Of a stretch of DNA of 64,000 nt, positions 9,689 to 17,987 are shown one piece after another. The DNA lies in the NCBI GenBank assembly GCA_040387375.1, contig JAZKDW010000056.1, positions 35,012 through 99,011 of the forward strand, in the 5' to 3' direction. The notes beneath the pieces were generated by a model that saw only the letters and a program-made list of their open reading frames with translations, did not search any database and was not told where the DNA came from. Within the stretch, counting starts at the first letter, position 1. The number at the start of each line of letters is the position of its first letter. Origin of the DNA: JAZKDW01 sp040387375. GTDB taxonomy: Bacteria > Pseudomonadota > Gammaproteobacteria > Burkholderiales > Burkholderiaceae_D. Both the position numbers and the translations under genes were made by a program.

Positions 9689-10693
9689 TCAGCCCACGGA
9701 AGCAGCCAATGCCATCCCGCTCAGATACGCATTCTCGACCCGTCCGCTGCCTTCCAGTCCTGCGGCGAACCAGTCGCCGCAGGCACCGACGCGCAATTTT
9801 GAATCCCACAGGCATTCCTTCGGCAGCGGTCGTGTCGCCTGCGCATAACGCCAGCGATGGACCGATGCATAGACCGGTTGCACGGGCGAACCGGTCGCTT
9901 CATGAAACGCCTTCAGCAATTTTTCCTTCACGCGTTCAGGATCGTCCTCGAGGTGTTCCGTGCTCCACTCCGGCGGCGCTTGCGCCACCCAGTGTTCGCC
10001 GGGACGGCGCTGCGGTTTCGAAGCGTCGCACGCGATCCATGACAGCCGCGACCCTTGCACCCAAGCGCCCTCGTAACCAAGTCCCAGCGAGTCCTGAAAG
10101 CCGAGCATCAGCGTCCAGCACGGCGCCAGGCGAGCCTGTTCGGCCTGTTTTGAAAATGCCGGCGCCGCATCGAGCAAGGGAATTGCCTGGTCCGCCGGCA
10201 CCGCGACCACTACCGCATCGAAGGGACCCGCGCTCGCATCGATCGCCACTGTCTTCGATTGCACCCGCAGCAGCCATTGTGCGCCATGGCGCTCGATCCG
10301 CCTGACGGTCTGTTCGGTACGCACATCGAATTGCTGCGCGAGTTGCTGCCCGAGCGCTCCCATGCCTGGCACCGGAACAAAACGCTTGCCGGCGCCCGCA
10401 CCGGTGCGTCCCGCCGCTTTCGCCTTGCCCTTTTGCAGGGTCGCCAGCTTGCCGTTCCACGGCGAGACCCAGCCGGCCTTGACCCAGCTCGCGATTTCTT
10501 TCTTGAATGGCGCACTGCTTGCAGTGAAGTACTGGGCGCCAAAATCAAACCCGCCAAGCTCTGTCTGGCGTGTACTCATGCGCCCGCTCACATGCCAGCT
10601 TTTCTCATAAAGAACAACGGTATTGCCTCGCGCGATCAACTGGCGGGCACAAGTCAGGCCGGCAATGCCGGCGCCGATAATGGCAATATGCAT
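9689..10693 (-). CDS. FAD-dependent NAD(P)-binding amine-oxidase-like oxidoreductase
   Basis: A 334-residue soluble flavoprotein. The N-terminus MHIAIIGAGIAGLTCARQL is a dinucleotide-binding fold (GxGxxG), followed by YEKSWHVSGRMSTR, the FAD-contact region seen in renalase-like and COG3380 proteins. Near the C-terminus LRVGACGDWFAAGLEGS matches the second FAD segment of the family, in which an aspartate follows a glycine. Substrate unknown. The gene stands alone on the minus strand, separated from the CBS gene by a strong hairpin and from the LplT-PlsC gene by about 190 bases in which I see no further gene. Confidence 0.8.
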   Translation of the reverse strand: MHIAIIGAGIAGLTCARQLIARGNTVVLYEKSWHVSGRMSTRQTELGGFDFGAQYFTASSAPFKKEIASWVKAGWVSPWNGKLATLQKGKAKAAGRTGAGAGKRFVPVPGMGALGQQLAQQFDVRTEQTVRRIERHGAQWLLRVQSKTVAIDASAGPFDAVVVAVPADQAIPLLDAAPAFSKQAEQARLAPCWTLMLGFQDSLGLGYEGAWVQGSRLSWIACDASKPQRRPGEHWVAQAPPEWSTEHLEDDPERVKEKLLKAFHEATGSPVQPVYASVHRWRYAQATRPLPKECLWDSKLRVGACGDWFAAGLEGSGRVENAYLSGMALAASVG

Positions 10694-10746
10694 GGAATGA
10701 TCCTTTTAACGGCTGCATGCGAAAAGCGAGGGGGAGTAATGTGAAA

Positions 10747-10779
10747 CCGCTCATGGCGGAACCAGCGCGCCATGAGCGG
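10747..10779 (-). terminator. Hairpin terminator after the CBS gene
   Basis: A perfect 12-bp stem (10747-10758 with 10768-10779, 9-base loop) lies just past the stop of the CBS-domain gene. On the minus strand it is followed by only a short TTT run. It could be a weak intrinsic terminator or an mRNA 3'-end stabiliser. Confidence 0.55.
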
Positions 10780-10803
10780 CCTTGAAAAAATCTTGCAAAA
10801 CCG

Positions 10804-11250
10804 CTATTCGTCGCCTTCTGCCGGCCAGTCACGAATATAGGCTTTCAGCATTTTATTTTCGAAACTTTGTGCTTCAAATACTGCCTTGGCGACGTCATAA
10901 AACGAGATGACCCCAAGCAGGGTTTTTGCATTGACCACTGGAACGTAGCGCGCGTGCCGCTCCAGCATCAGGCGCCGCACTTCATTGACATCGGTATCCG
11001 GCGTGATCGTGATCGGATGGTCATCCATGTGTTTGCGCACCGTGTCGCCGGGAATGGCGCCGTTATTGCCATGGACCGTTTTCATCACCTCCCGGAATGT
11101 CAGCATGCCCACCAGCTCGCCGAATTCCATCACGACTACCGACCCGATATCCTTTTCGACCATTGTATTGACTGCTTGCAGCATCGGTGTGTCCGGCGTC
11201 ACCGTATAGAGGATGTTGCCCTTGACTTCGAGGATTTCGGATACTCTCAT
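10804..11250 (-). CDS. CBS-domain pair protein
   Basis: A 148-residue soluble protein made of two tandem CBS domains (about 10-65 and 72-130), for example DIGSVVVMEFGELVGMLTF and ARYVPVVNAKTLLGVISFYD. CBS pairs bind adenine nucleotides and act as energy sensors, usually attached to or partnering other proteins. This stand-alone form has no effector domain, so its partner is unknown. It is divergent from the homoserine sulfhydrylase gene across a 143-base spacer in which I found no convincing riboswitch. The ATG at 11250 is in frame with the first conserved CBS strand. Confidence 0.88.
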   Translation of the reverse strand: MRVSEILEVKGNILYTVTPDTPMLQAVNTMVEKDIGSVVVMEFGELVGMLTFREVMKTVHGNNGAIPGDTVRKHMDDHPITITPDTDVNEVRRLMLERHARYVPVVNAKTLLGVISFYDVAKAVFEAQSFENKMLKAYIRDWPAEGDE

Positions 11251-11393
11251 TATGCAACCCTACTTGAAATTGTTGTACTTACAGATGCAATGTAGCTTAA
11301 GCGCAGTGAAAAATCTAGAGTGCTTCCATTACTCCGCTGATGCAGGTTCAATGCTACGATTCCCGGCATTGCATAAAACTGATGAGACTTGCC

Positions 11394-12713
11394 ATGAGCG
11401 ATCCGAGATATCCGGGGTTCGATACCCTGGCATTGCACGCCGGCGCCGCACCCGATCCGGCCACCGGGGCGCGCGCCACGCCGATTTACATGACGACGTC
11501 TTTCGTCTTCAAGGACTCCGACCATGCGGCTTCCCTGTTCAACATGGAACGTTCGGGCCACATCTATTCGCGCATTTCAAACCCGACCAACGCGGTGCTG
11601 GAAGAGCGTATCGCCGCGCTCGAAGGCGGCGTCGCCGGGATTGCGGTTGCCAGCGGTCAGGCCGCCATGCACCTCGGCCTGGCCACCCTCGCCGGCGCCG
11701 GCTCGCACGTGGTGGCGTCGCGCGCGCTGTACGGCGGCTCGCAGAATCTGCTGGCTTACACCATGAAGCGCTTCGGCATCGACACCACCTTTGTCGACCC
11801 GCGCGACATCGATGCCTGGCGCAATGCGATCCAGGGCAACACCAAGGTATTATTCGCGGAGACACTTGGCAATCCCGGCCTCGATGTGCTCAATATTCCC
11901 CAGGTCGCGGCGCTTGCCCACGAACATTATTTACCGCTGATGGTCGACTCGACCTTCACCACCCCTTATCTGCTGCGGCCCTTCGATCATGGCGCCGACC
12001 TGGTTTTTCATTCCGCCACCAAATTCCTGTGCGGCCATGGCACGGCGATCGGCGGACTGCTGGTCGATGGCGGCACCTTCGACTGGCAGCGCGCGTTTGA
12101 AAAAACCGGGCATTTTGCCGAACTGTGCGAGCCCTATGACGGTTTCCACGGCATGGTGTTTGCCGAAGAATCGTCGGTCGCGGCATTCTCGCTGCGGGCG
12201 CGGCGCGAGGGCCTGCGCGACTTCGGCGCCGTGATGAGTCCGCATAATGCTTTCGCGATCCTGCAGGGCATCGAGACGCTGGCGCTGCGCATGGACCGGC
12301 ATGTCGCCAATACCCGCAAGGTGATTGACTACCTGGCGGCGCACAAGGCGGTCGAATCGGTCTCTTACCCCGAGCTGAACTCGCACCCCGATTACGAACT
12401 GGCCAAGACCCTGCTGCCAAAAGGTTGCGGCGCGGTCTTCACGTTCAGCATCAAGGGCGACCGCGCAGCCGGCATGCGTTTTGTCGAAGCGCTCAAGATC
12501 TTCTCGCACCTGGCCAATGTCGGCGATGCAAAATCACTGGTCATCCACCCGGCATCGACCACACATTTCCGGGTGCCGACGGCGCAACTGGCGGCGTCCG
12601 GCATTACCGAAGGCACGATCCGCCTGTCGATCGGACTGGAAGACGCGGACGACCTGATCGAAGACTTGGCACGCGGGCTGAAAGCCTCGCAGAAAGCACC
12701 CCATGCTGCTTGA
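11394..12713 (+). CDS. metY: O-acetylhomoserine/O-succinylhomoserine sulfhydrylase (PLP enzyme)
   Basis: A 439-residue Cys/Met-metabolism PLP enzyme. It most resembles O-acetylhomoserine aminocarboxypropyltransferase, which forms homocysteine from O-acetylhomoserine and sulfide in methionine synthesis. Visible motifs are ATPIYMTTSFVF, YSRISNPTNAVLEERIAALE, SGQAAMHLGLATL and the PLP-lysine region SATKFLCGHGTAIGG. The C-terminus has NVGDAKSLVIHPASTTH, typical of sulfhydrylases. I chose the ATG at 11394 because it begins the conserved FDTLALHAG sequence; the ATG at 11340 adds 18 residues unlike the family. Distinguishing MetY from MetZ by eye is uncertain. The next gene overlaps its end by 11 bases. 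Confidence 0.9.
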   Translation: MSDPRYPGFDTLALHAGAAPDPATGARATPIYMTTSFVFKDSDHAASLFNMERSGHIYSRISNPTNAVLEERIAALEGGVAGIAVASGQAAMHLGLATLAGAGSHVVASRALYGGSQNLLAYTMKRFGIDTTFVDPRDIDAWRNAIQGNTKVLFAETLGNPGLDVLNIPQVAALAHEHYLPLMVDSTFTTPYLLRPFDHGADLVFHSATKFLCGHGTAIGGLLVDGGTFDWQRAFEKTGHFAELCEPYDGFHGMVFAEESSVAAFSLRARREGLRDFGAVMSPHNAFAILQGIETLALRMDRHVANTRKVIDYLAAHKAVESVSYPELNSHPDYELAKTLLPKGCGAVFTFSIKGDRAAGMRFVEALKIFSHLANVGDAKSLVIHPASTTHFRVPTAQLAASGITEGTIRLSIGLEDADDLIEDLARGLKASQKAPHAA

Positions 12714-13509
12714 CGTCCATGGGCGCAACGCCTACTGCTACACCGGCGGCAAGCCGTTCGATCCCGCGCTGCCAACCGCGGTGTTCATCCACGGCGCGCA
12801 GAACGATCACTCCGTGTGGGGCTTGCAGAGCCGTTATTTCGCGCATCATGGTTTTGGTGTCCTGGCCGTGGATTTGCCGGGCCATGGACGCAGCGAGGGA
12901 CCGGCGCTGACCGGCATCGAGGTGATGGCCGACTGGCTGCTCGCGCTGCTGGATGCCGCAGGCGTGCGGCAGGCGACACTGATCGGCCACAGCATGGGCT
13001 CTATCATCGCGCTCGAGACTTCGGCCAGGGCGCCGAACCGCGTTCGCAAGATCGCGCTGGTGGCGACCGCTTACCCGATGAAGGTATCGGACGCCTTGCT
13101 CGATACCGCAAAACAGGACGAGCACAAGGCCATCGACATGGTCACCATCTGGTCGCACTCGACGATTGCGCAAAAGCCTTCGGCGCCGGGACCCGGCTTT
13201 TATGTGACGGGGGTCAGCCAGCGCTTGCAGCAGCGGATTTCAGCGCTGAATGCGGACCATGTCTTCCATACCGATTTTGTCGCCTGCAATGCGTATGCGA
13301 ACGGCGAACAGGCAGCCGCGGCGGCCGCATGTCCGGTCCTGTTCCTGCTCGCACGGCAGGACATGATGACACCGCCAAGAGCCGCCGCAACGCTGATCAA
13401 GGCGATACCGCATGCGCAGACGGTGGTGCTCGACAACTGCGGCCATGCGCTGATGGCGGAACAACCGGACGCCGTGCTCGAGTCCTTATTCCAGTTCGCG
13501 GGAAAGTGA
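12703..13509 (+). CDS. Alpha/beta-hydrolase fold protein
   Basis: A 268-residue alpha/beta hydrolase. The oxyanion region is FIHGAQNDHSVWGLQ. The nucleophile elbow GHSMGS places Ser near residue 100, the catalytic acid is probably in LARQDMMTPP, and the His is in DNCGHALMAEQP. Its start overlaps the sulfhydrylase gene by 11 bases, indicating translational coupling and possibly a shared role, such as an ester or thioester side-reaction linked to acyl-homoserine metabolism, but the substrate is not identifiable. Its last 24 bases overlap the convergent YihY-family gene. Confidence 0.82.
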   Translation: MLLDVHGRNAYCYTGGKPFDPALPTAVFIHGAQNDHSVWGLQSRYFAHHGFGVLAVDLPGHGRSEGPALTGIEVMADWLLALLDAAGVRQATLIGHSMGSIIALETSARAPNRVRKIALVATAYPMKVSDALLDTAKQDEHKAIDMVTIWSHSTIAQKPSAPGPGFYVTGVSQRLQQRISALNADHVFHTDFVACNAYANGEQAAAAAACPVLFLLARQDMMTPPRAAATLIKAIPHAQTVVLDNCGHALMAEQPDAVLESLFQFAGK

Positions 13510-14796
13510 AGGACGGGCCAGCGTAGCGGTGTCGGGCTTGCCGCCAAAATAGGCCGAGAGGTTTTGTGTCAGGCCCTGCTCCACCGCGCTTTCGACCTGC
13601 CTCGCCAGCGCCGCGTCGCCCGACGCATCGAACACGAACAGGCGATACACGTCAGCCATCCTGAGCCGATCGGGATTCGCCAGCAGCACCCAGCGATCGA
13701 GTCCCTCGGTGATGCGCTTGCCGAACTGGACCCGCTTCGGCAAGTCCGTCTTGATGCGGCCGACCCAGCCGGCATCGAGCATGCGCTGCAGCAGGCTTTC
13801 CGCTTCCTCGAATCCGAGCCGCGTCCTGGCGCGAATCAGGGTCGCGTCGACGACGCCCGTCTCGCCCGATGTCCGGGCCTCATGCAAGACCCTCAGCAAG
13901 GACATCGCATCGACAAAAGCACTGCCGGGCGCCGCCACATGGCGCCAGCGCTCATGCTTCACCACCGGCAGCGCCGCCGCCAGTACCGCTCCGGTCAGCG
14001 TGATCAGCCAGCCGAGGTAAATCCACAGCAGGAATATCGGCACCGCGGCCAGCGCGCCATACACAATCGTGTAGGTAGGAAACTTGGCGACAAATACCGC
14101 GAACAGCCGCTTGGAGATTTCAAATGCGATCGCGGCCAATACACCGCCCGACGCGGCATCACGCCAGTCGATCAGGCGGTTCGGCACCGCCATGTACAGC
14201 AGCGTGAATGCGCCCGATGTCAGCACTATCGACGTCAAGGTATAAAAAAACGCCCCGATCAACGGCACCTGGCCAACAACGTCACTGGTTGCCCTGAACA
14301 GATAGGAAGTAATCGTGATGGAGACGCCGATCAACAGCGGTCCCAGGGTGACAATCGCCCAATAGACAAGAATGCGCTGGGCGAACGGCCGCGGCGTGCG
14401 TACGCGCCAGATTTGATTGAAGGTACGGTCGACCATCGCGATCATCGCTACCGCGGTGACAATCAGCATCACGGCGCCCACGGCGGACAGCCGTTTCGCC
14501 TGGGTCGCGAACTGGGTGAGATAGCCGAGAATCGTGTTGGCAATCGCCGGCGGCATCAGGCTCTTGATGAAGTAAGCTTCGAGCGAAGTACGCAAGGTAT
14601 TGAACATCGGAAAAGTGGTGAAGATCGCCAGCGCAATCGTCAGCACCGGCACCACTGCCAGCACGGTGGTAAAGGTCAGGCTGGCCGCCACTTGCGGCAA
14701 CCGTTCCTCGTTCAGGCGGCGCGCGGCAAAACGCAGCAAGTCTCGTACTTGCGCCAGGGATAGTCCGCGAACAATCGATAAGGTATCAGGGAGCAT
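13486..14796 (-). CDS. YihY/BrkB family (UPF0761) inner-membrane protein
   Basis: A 436-residue protein whose first ~290 residues hold about six membrane helices of the YihY/virulence factor BrkB family (phrases LPQVAASLTFTTVLAVVPVL and DRTFNQIWRVRTPRPF). A soluble C-terminal tail of about 140 residues resembles a winged-helix-like extension common in betaproteobacterial members. The family was once annotated as RNase BN, which is not its function; the true role is unknown. It is divergent from wrbA, with a 12-bp tandem repeat in the spacer. Confidence 0.88.
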   Translation of the reverse strand: MLPDTLSIVRGLSLAQVRDLLRFAARRLNEERLPQVAASLTFTTVLAVVPVLTIALAIFTTFPMFNTLRTSLEAYFIKSLMPPAIANTILGYLTQFATQAKRLSAVGAVMLIVTAVAMIAMVDRTFNQIWRVRTPRPFAQRILVYWAIVTLGPLLIGVSITITSYLFRATSDVVGQVPLIGAFFYTLTSIVLTSGAFTLLYMAVPNRLIDWRDAASGGVLAAIAFEISKRLFAVFVAKFPTYTIVYGALAAVPIFLLWIYLGWLITLTGAVLAAALPVVKHERWRHVAAPGSAFVDAMSLLRVLHEARTSGETGVVDATLIRARTRLGFEEAESLLQRMLDAGWVGRIKTDLPKRVQFGKRITEGLDRWVLLANPDRLRMADVYRLFVFDASGDAALARQVESAVEQGLTQNLSAYFGGKPDTATLARPSLSRELE

Positions 14797-14841
14797 TCAA
14801 ACAACCATCAAGAGACCATGGAGTAACAGGGCATCAGCGCA

Positions 14842-14877
14842 GCCGCTCTTGTCGCCGCTCTTGTAGCCGCTCTTGTA
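14842..14877. repeat. Three tandem copies of a 12-bp unit
   Basis: The unit GCCGCTCTTGTA occurs three times in a row (14842-14853 with C as last base, 14854-14865, 14866-14877) between the divergent YihY and wrbA genes. A TATAAT lies just downstream at 14891-14896, only 8 bases before the wrbA ATG. Confidence 0.8.
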
Positions 14878-14903
14878 GCGATAAGCGCCCTATAATACCA
14901 AGC

Positions 14904-15512
14904 ATGAACCAACCTACGCTTACTATTCTTGTTTTGTACTATTCGCGCCATGGCGCCACCCGCAAAATGGCGGAATTGCTGGCCCAGGGCATTGAAAGCA
15001 TTGCCGGCTGCGACGCGCGCCTGCGCACGGTGCCGGCGATATCGACTGTAGCCGAAGCGACCGCGCCCGACATCCCGGCTGCCGGCCCGCCTTATGCCGA
15101 ATTGAAAGACCTGGAAGAATGTGCCGGCCTGGCGCTGGGCTCGCCTACCCGCTTCGGCAATATGGCGGCGCCGATGAAATATTTTTGGGATGGCACTACC
15201 TCGCAATGGCTTGCGGGCGCCTTGTCGGGCAAACCCGCGTGCGTGTTTACGTCAACCGGCAGCCTGCATGGCGGCCAGGAATCGACCTTGTTGTCGATGA
15301 TGCTGCCGCTGATGCATCACGGCATGATCCTGCTCGGCTTGCCCTACACCCAGCCCGAACTGATGACCACACGTTCCGGCGGCGCACCTTATGGCGCCAC
15401 CCATTGGTCCGGCGTCAACGGGGCGGAAGTCATCTCCGAAGACACCCGGTTACTGGCGATTGCGCTCGGCCGCCGGCTCGCCCAAACCGCCTGCAAGTTG
15501 CGAGAAGAATGA
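14904..15512 (+). CDS. wrbA: NAD(P)H:quinone oxidoreductase, WrbA-type flavodoxin
   Basis: A 202-residue flavodoxin-fold FMN enzyme that reduces quinones by two electrons and so limits semiquinone formation. Evidence is the N-terminal phosphate loop VLYYSRHGATRKMAELLAQG, the LGSPTRFGNMAAPMKYFWD segment and TSTGSLHGGQESTLLSMM, all characteristic of WrbA. The length matches the family. The stop codon overlaps the start of the DUF2069 gene, so wrbA, the DUF2069 gene and the FAD-linked dehydrogenase gene form a tight operon. Confidence 0.95.
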   Translation: MNQPTLTILVLYYSRHGATRKMAELLAQGIESIAGCDARLRTVPAISTVAEATAPDIPAAGPPYAELKDLEECAGLALGSPTRFGNMAAPMKYFWDGTTSQWLAGALSGKPACVFTSTGSLHGGQESTLLSMMLPLMHHGMILLGLPYTQPELMTTRSGGAPYGATHWSGVNGAEVISEDTRLLAIALGRRLAQTACKLREE

Positions 15513-15916
15513 TGTATAACAAAAACCAGAAAATTTTCTATATCGGCGCCGTCACCAGCCTGGTGGCGCTCATCGCGTTATGCGTTGCCTGGGAACTCGT
15601 ATTGGCGCCGCTGCGTCCGGGCGGCTCCTGGCTGGTGCTGAAAGTGGTGCCGTTACTGGTGCCGCTGCGCGGTATCCTGAAGCGCGACGTCTACACGCTG
15701 CAATGGTCGTCGATGCTGATCCTGCTGTATTTTACCGAAGGCATCGTGCGCGGCGCCAGTGACCAGGGCCTGTCCGCCACGCTGGGCTGGATCGAAGTTG
15801 CGTTGGTCTGCGTGTTTTTCTTTTGCACCGTTTTCTATCTGCGTCCGTACAAAAAAGCCGCCAGGGAACTGGCGAAACAAGCCATCAAAAAAGCGTCCGA
15901 TTCCTTCAATGAATAA
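15509..15916 (+). CDS. DUF2069 inner-membrane protein
   Basis: A 135-residue protein with four predicted membrane helices (for example FYIGAVTSLVALIALCVAW and WIEVALVCVFFFCTVFYL) and a lysine-rich C-terminal tail. It matches the DUF2069 family found next to wrbA in many betaproteobacteria; no function is known. Two adjacent in-frame ATGs (15509 and 15512) overlap the wrbA stop, so either may be used. The 3' end overlaps the next gene by 8 bases. Longer upstream readings in this frame run antisense-like inside wrbA and were not used. Confidence 0.85.
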   Translation: MMYNKNQKIFYIGAVTSLVALIALCVAWELVLAPLRPGGSWLVLKVVPLLVPLRGILKRDVYTLQWSSMLILLYFTEGIVRGASDQGLSATLGWIEVALVCVFFFCTVFYLRPYKKAARELAKQAIKKASDSFNE

Positions 15917-17315
15917 TTTTCTCGAGCTATGCCGCGCTGCGATTGGCGCCAGCCATGTGCTGACCAGCGCAAGCGATACCTCTGCTTACCTGACTGACTG
16001 GCGCCGGCGTTTTACGGGCAAGGCACTGGCCGTGGTGAGACCGGGATCGGCCGACGAGGTCGCCGCCATCGTACGCTTGTGCAATCAGTTCCGGGTACCT
16101 ATCGTGCCGCAGGGCGGCAATACCGGACTGGTGCTGGGCAGCGTGCCGGATGACAGCGGCAACGCAATCGTGCTGTCGCTGACACGCATGAACCGCATCC
16201 GCACGACTGACCTGCTCAACAATACGATGACCGTGGATGCCGGCTGCATACTTGAGCAAGTCCAGAATGCGGCGGCCGCCTCCGAGCGGCTGTTTCCGCT
16301 GTCGCTGGCCGCCGAAGGCAGCTGCACGATAGGCGGCAACCTGGCGACCAATGCCGGCGGCACCGCCGTTCTGCGTTATGGCAATGCGCGCGAATTATGC
16401 CTGGGCCTGGAAGTGGTCACGGCGCAGGGCGAGATCTGGAGCGGCCTGCGCGGACTGCGCAAGGACAATACCGGATATGACTTGCGCGACCTGTTCATCG
16501 GCGCCGAAGGCACGCTGGGCATCATCACCGCCGCCGTGCTCAAGCTGTTCCCGCAGCCGAAAGCGCAGATCACCGCACTGGCCGCAATGCCGACGCCCGA
16601 TGAGGCGCTGCGCCTGCTGTCCATGGCGCAAAAACAGTTCGGCGCCACGCTGACCGGCTTCGAACTGATGTCGGATGTCGCGTTGCGGCTGGTGAGCAAA
16701 CATTTCCCGCAGATGCAACTTCCCTTCCCGCAGTCCTATCCGCAATACGTGTTGCTGGAAATATCGGACGCCGAATCCGAAGAACATGCAATGACGATGC
16801 TGGAAGAATTGATCACCAGCGCCCTGGAAGAGGAAGTGATCCAGGATGCGGTGGTCGCCACCTCGATTGCCCAATCGAAATCACTGTGGCATTTGCGCGA
16901 ACATATATCGCTGGCCCAGGCCGAAGAAGGCAAAAATATCAAACATGACGTCTCGGTGCCGATATCATGCATAGGCGACTTCATCCGCGAAACCGACCTG
17001 CTGCTGCAGAAGGATTTCCCGGCCTGCCGCATGGTGACCTTTGGCCATCTTGGGGACGGCAACCTGCATTACAACGTTACCGCGCCGGAGAATACATCGG
17101 ACGATGTGTTCATCGCACGCCAGGCTGAAGTGAATCAGATCGTGCACGACAGCGTAAATCGGTTCGGCGGTTCCATTTCGGCCGAACACGGACTCGGCGC
17201 ACTCAAGCGTGATGAAATTCGTGCCTACAAATCGGATGTTGAAATGAAGCTCATGAGAACGATCAAGAACGCACTCGACCCCTTGAACCTGATGAATCCC
17301 GGGAAAGTCCTGTAG
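15909..17315 (+). CDS. FAD-linked D-2-hydroxyacid dehydrogenase (GlcD-like)
   Basis: A 468-residue flavoprotein of the GlcD/D-lactate dehydrogenase/D2HGDH group. The FAD-binding domain (about 35-220) contains VPIVPQGGNTGLVLGSVPD and GNLATNAGGTAVLRYGN. The C-terminal cap carries FGHLGDGNLHYNV with family histidines, and SAEHGLGALKRDEI. Such enzymes oxidise D-2-hydroxyacids (D-lactate, glycolate or 2-hydroxyglutarate) and pass electrons to quinone. The ATG at 15909 overlaps the DUF2069 gene and begins the conserved start; upstream in-frame codons lie within that gene. The exact substrate cannot be read from sequence. Confidence 0.9.
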   Translation: MNNFLELCRAAIGASHVLTSASDTSAYLTDWRRRFTGKALAVVRPGSADEVAAIVRLCNQFRVPIVPQGGNTGLVLGSVPDDSGNAIVLSLTRMNRIRTTDLLNNTMTVDAGCILEQVQNAAAASERLFPLSLAAEGSCTIGGNLATNAGGTAVLRYGNARELCLGLEVVTAQGEIWSGLRGLRKDNTGYDLRDLFIGAEGTLGIITAAVLKLFPQPKAQITALAAMPTPDEALRLLSMAQKQFGATLTGFELMSDVALRLVSKHFPQMQLPFPQSYPQYVLLEISDAESEEHAMTMLEELITSALEEEVIQDAVVATSIAQSKSLWHLREHISLAQAEEGKNIKHDVSVPISCIGDFIRETDLLLQKDFPACRMVTFGHLGDGNLHYNVTAPENTSDDVFIARQAEVNQIVHDSVNRFGGSISAEHGLGALKRDEIRAYKSDVEMKLMRTIKNALDPLNLMNPGKVL

Positions 17316-17333
17316 CCCTCCGCCACCACGCCC

Positions 17334-17801
17334 ATGCAAAGACTCCTGTTGCTGTCCCTGCTGATTGCGTTTTCCCCGCCTGCGCTGGCGGTGTACAAAT
17401 GTGAAGCGGATGGCAAGGTGGGTTATGGCGACACACCCTGCCCCGGCGGCAAAACGCTGGACTTGCGTGAAACAGTCAGCAGCACACCGGCCGCCGCGGC
17501 AAAACAGCCGGTCAGCCGCGACAAGGCCGAACTCAAACGCATCGACAATGAACGGCGCCGGCATGAGGCAAGGGAGGAGCAGGAACGGAAGACAGCCGCC
17601 CGCATCCTTTACGCGCGTCAGAAAAAATGCAGCTCACTGGCGTTGCGCACAAAAGCCGCAGGCGATCATGCAGCGCTGGCGGCCGGAAAATCCGCTGACA
17701 AGAGCAGGCTCAAGGCGCGCCGCGCCGCCAGGGCTTTTGATGCCGAATGCAGCAACGATACTGCGCGGCCTGGCATGAGCTACATCGGGCCGCGGCAGTA
17801 A
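17334..17801 (+). CDS. Exported DUF4124-domain protein
   Basis: A 155-residue protein with a cleavable signal peptide (MQRLLLLSLLIAFSPPALA) followed at once by a DUF4124 domain: VYKCEADGKVGYGDTPCPGG, where the family normally reads VYKW/C-D-x-G-x-x-Y/x-D-x-P. The rest is basic, charged and probably helical (about 65-140). No enzyme motif is visible. It lies 18 bases after the dehydrogenase gene. Its last 25 coding bases (17770-17794) recur almost unchanged at 17956-17980, beyond a 31-bp inverted repeat. Confidence 0.82.
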   Translation: MQRLLLLSLLIAFSPPALAVYKCEADGKVGYGDTPCPGGKTLDLRETVSSTPAAAAKQPVSRDKAELKRIDNERRRHEAREEQERKTAARILYARQKKCSSLALRTKAAGDHAALAAGKSADKSRLKARRAARAFDAECSNDTARPGMSYIGPRQ

Positions 17802-17980
17802 GAGCCTGTCCCAGTGCGCGATGATGGTGAAATGTTGCAGAAAAATGTAGGGTGTAATAAGCGAAGCGCATTACACCATTCAGCGTTCGCATATGCCAAC
17901 CGACACGGTGTAATGCGCTTCGCTTATTACACCCTACGAAATACACCCTACAATTCTGGCATGAGCTACATCGAGCCGCG
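17770..17980. repeat. 31-bp perfect inverted repeat framed by a 25-bp direct repeat
   Basis: Arms at 17847-17877 and 17907-17937 are exact reverse complements over 31 bases, with a 29-base loop. The core reads GGTGTAATGCGCTTCGC and TTATTACACCCTAC in the right arm. Copies of a 25-base sequence derived from the DUF4124 gene end lie outside (17770-17794 and 17956-17980, one mismatch), each carrying ATGAGCTACATCG. There is no coding potential inside. It resembles a small dispersed palindromic repeat of the REP or non-autonomous element kind. It also sits between the convergent DUF4124 and GNAT genes, where it could end transcription in both directions. Confidence 0.85.
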
Positions 17981-17987
17981 TTAACAA

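Noticed and set aside
11251..11393. SAM or related riboswitch before the homoserine sulfhydrylase gene
   Set aside because: No conserved riboswitch core or pairing could be identified by eye in the 143-base spacer.
14842..14877. CRISPR-like array
   Set aside because: Units are only 12 bp, adjacent with no spacers, and no cas genes are present in the window.
14891..14896. TATAAT as a definite wrbA promoter
   Set aside because: No -35 element at a normal distance, and only 8 bases to the ATG. Kept only as a possibility linked to the tandem repeats.
17847..17937. Terminal inverted repeats of an insertion sequence
   Set aside because: The 29 bases between the arms cannot encode a transposase, so it is a palindromic repeat, not an autonomous element.
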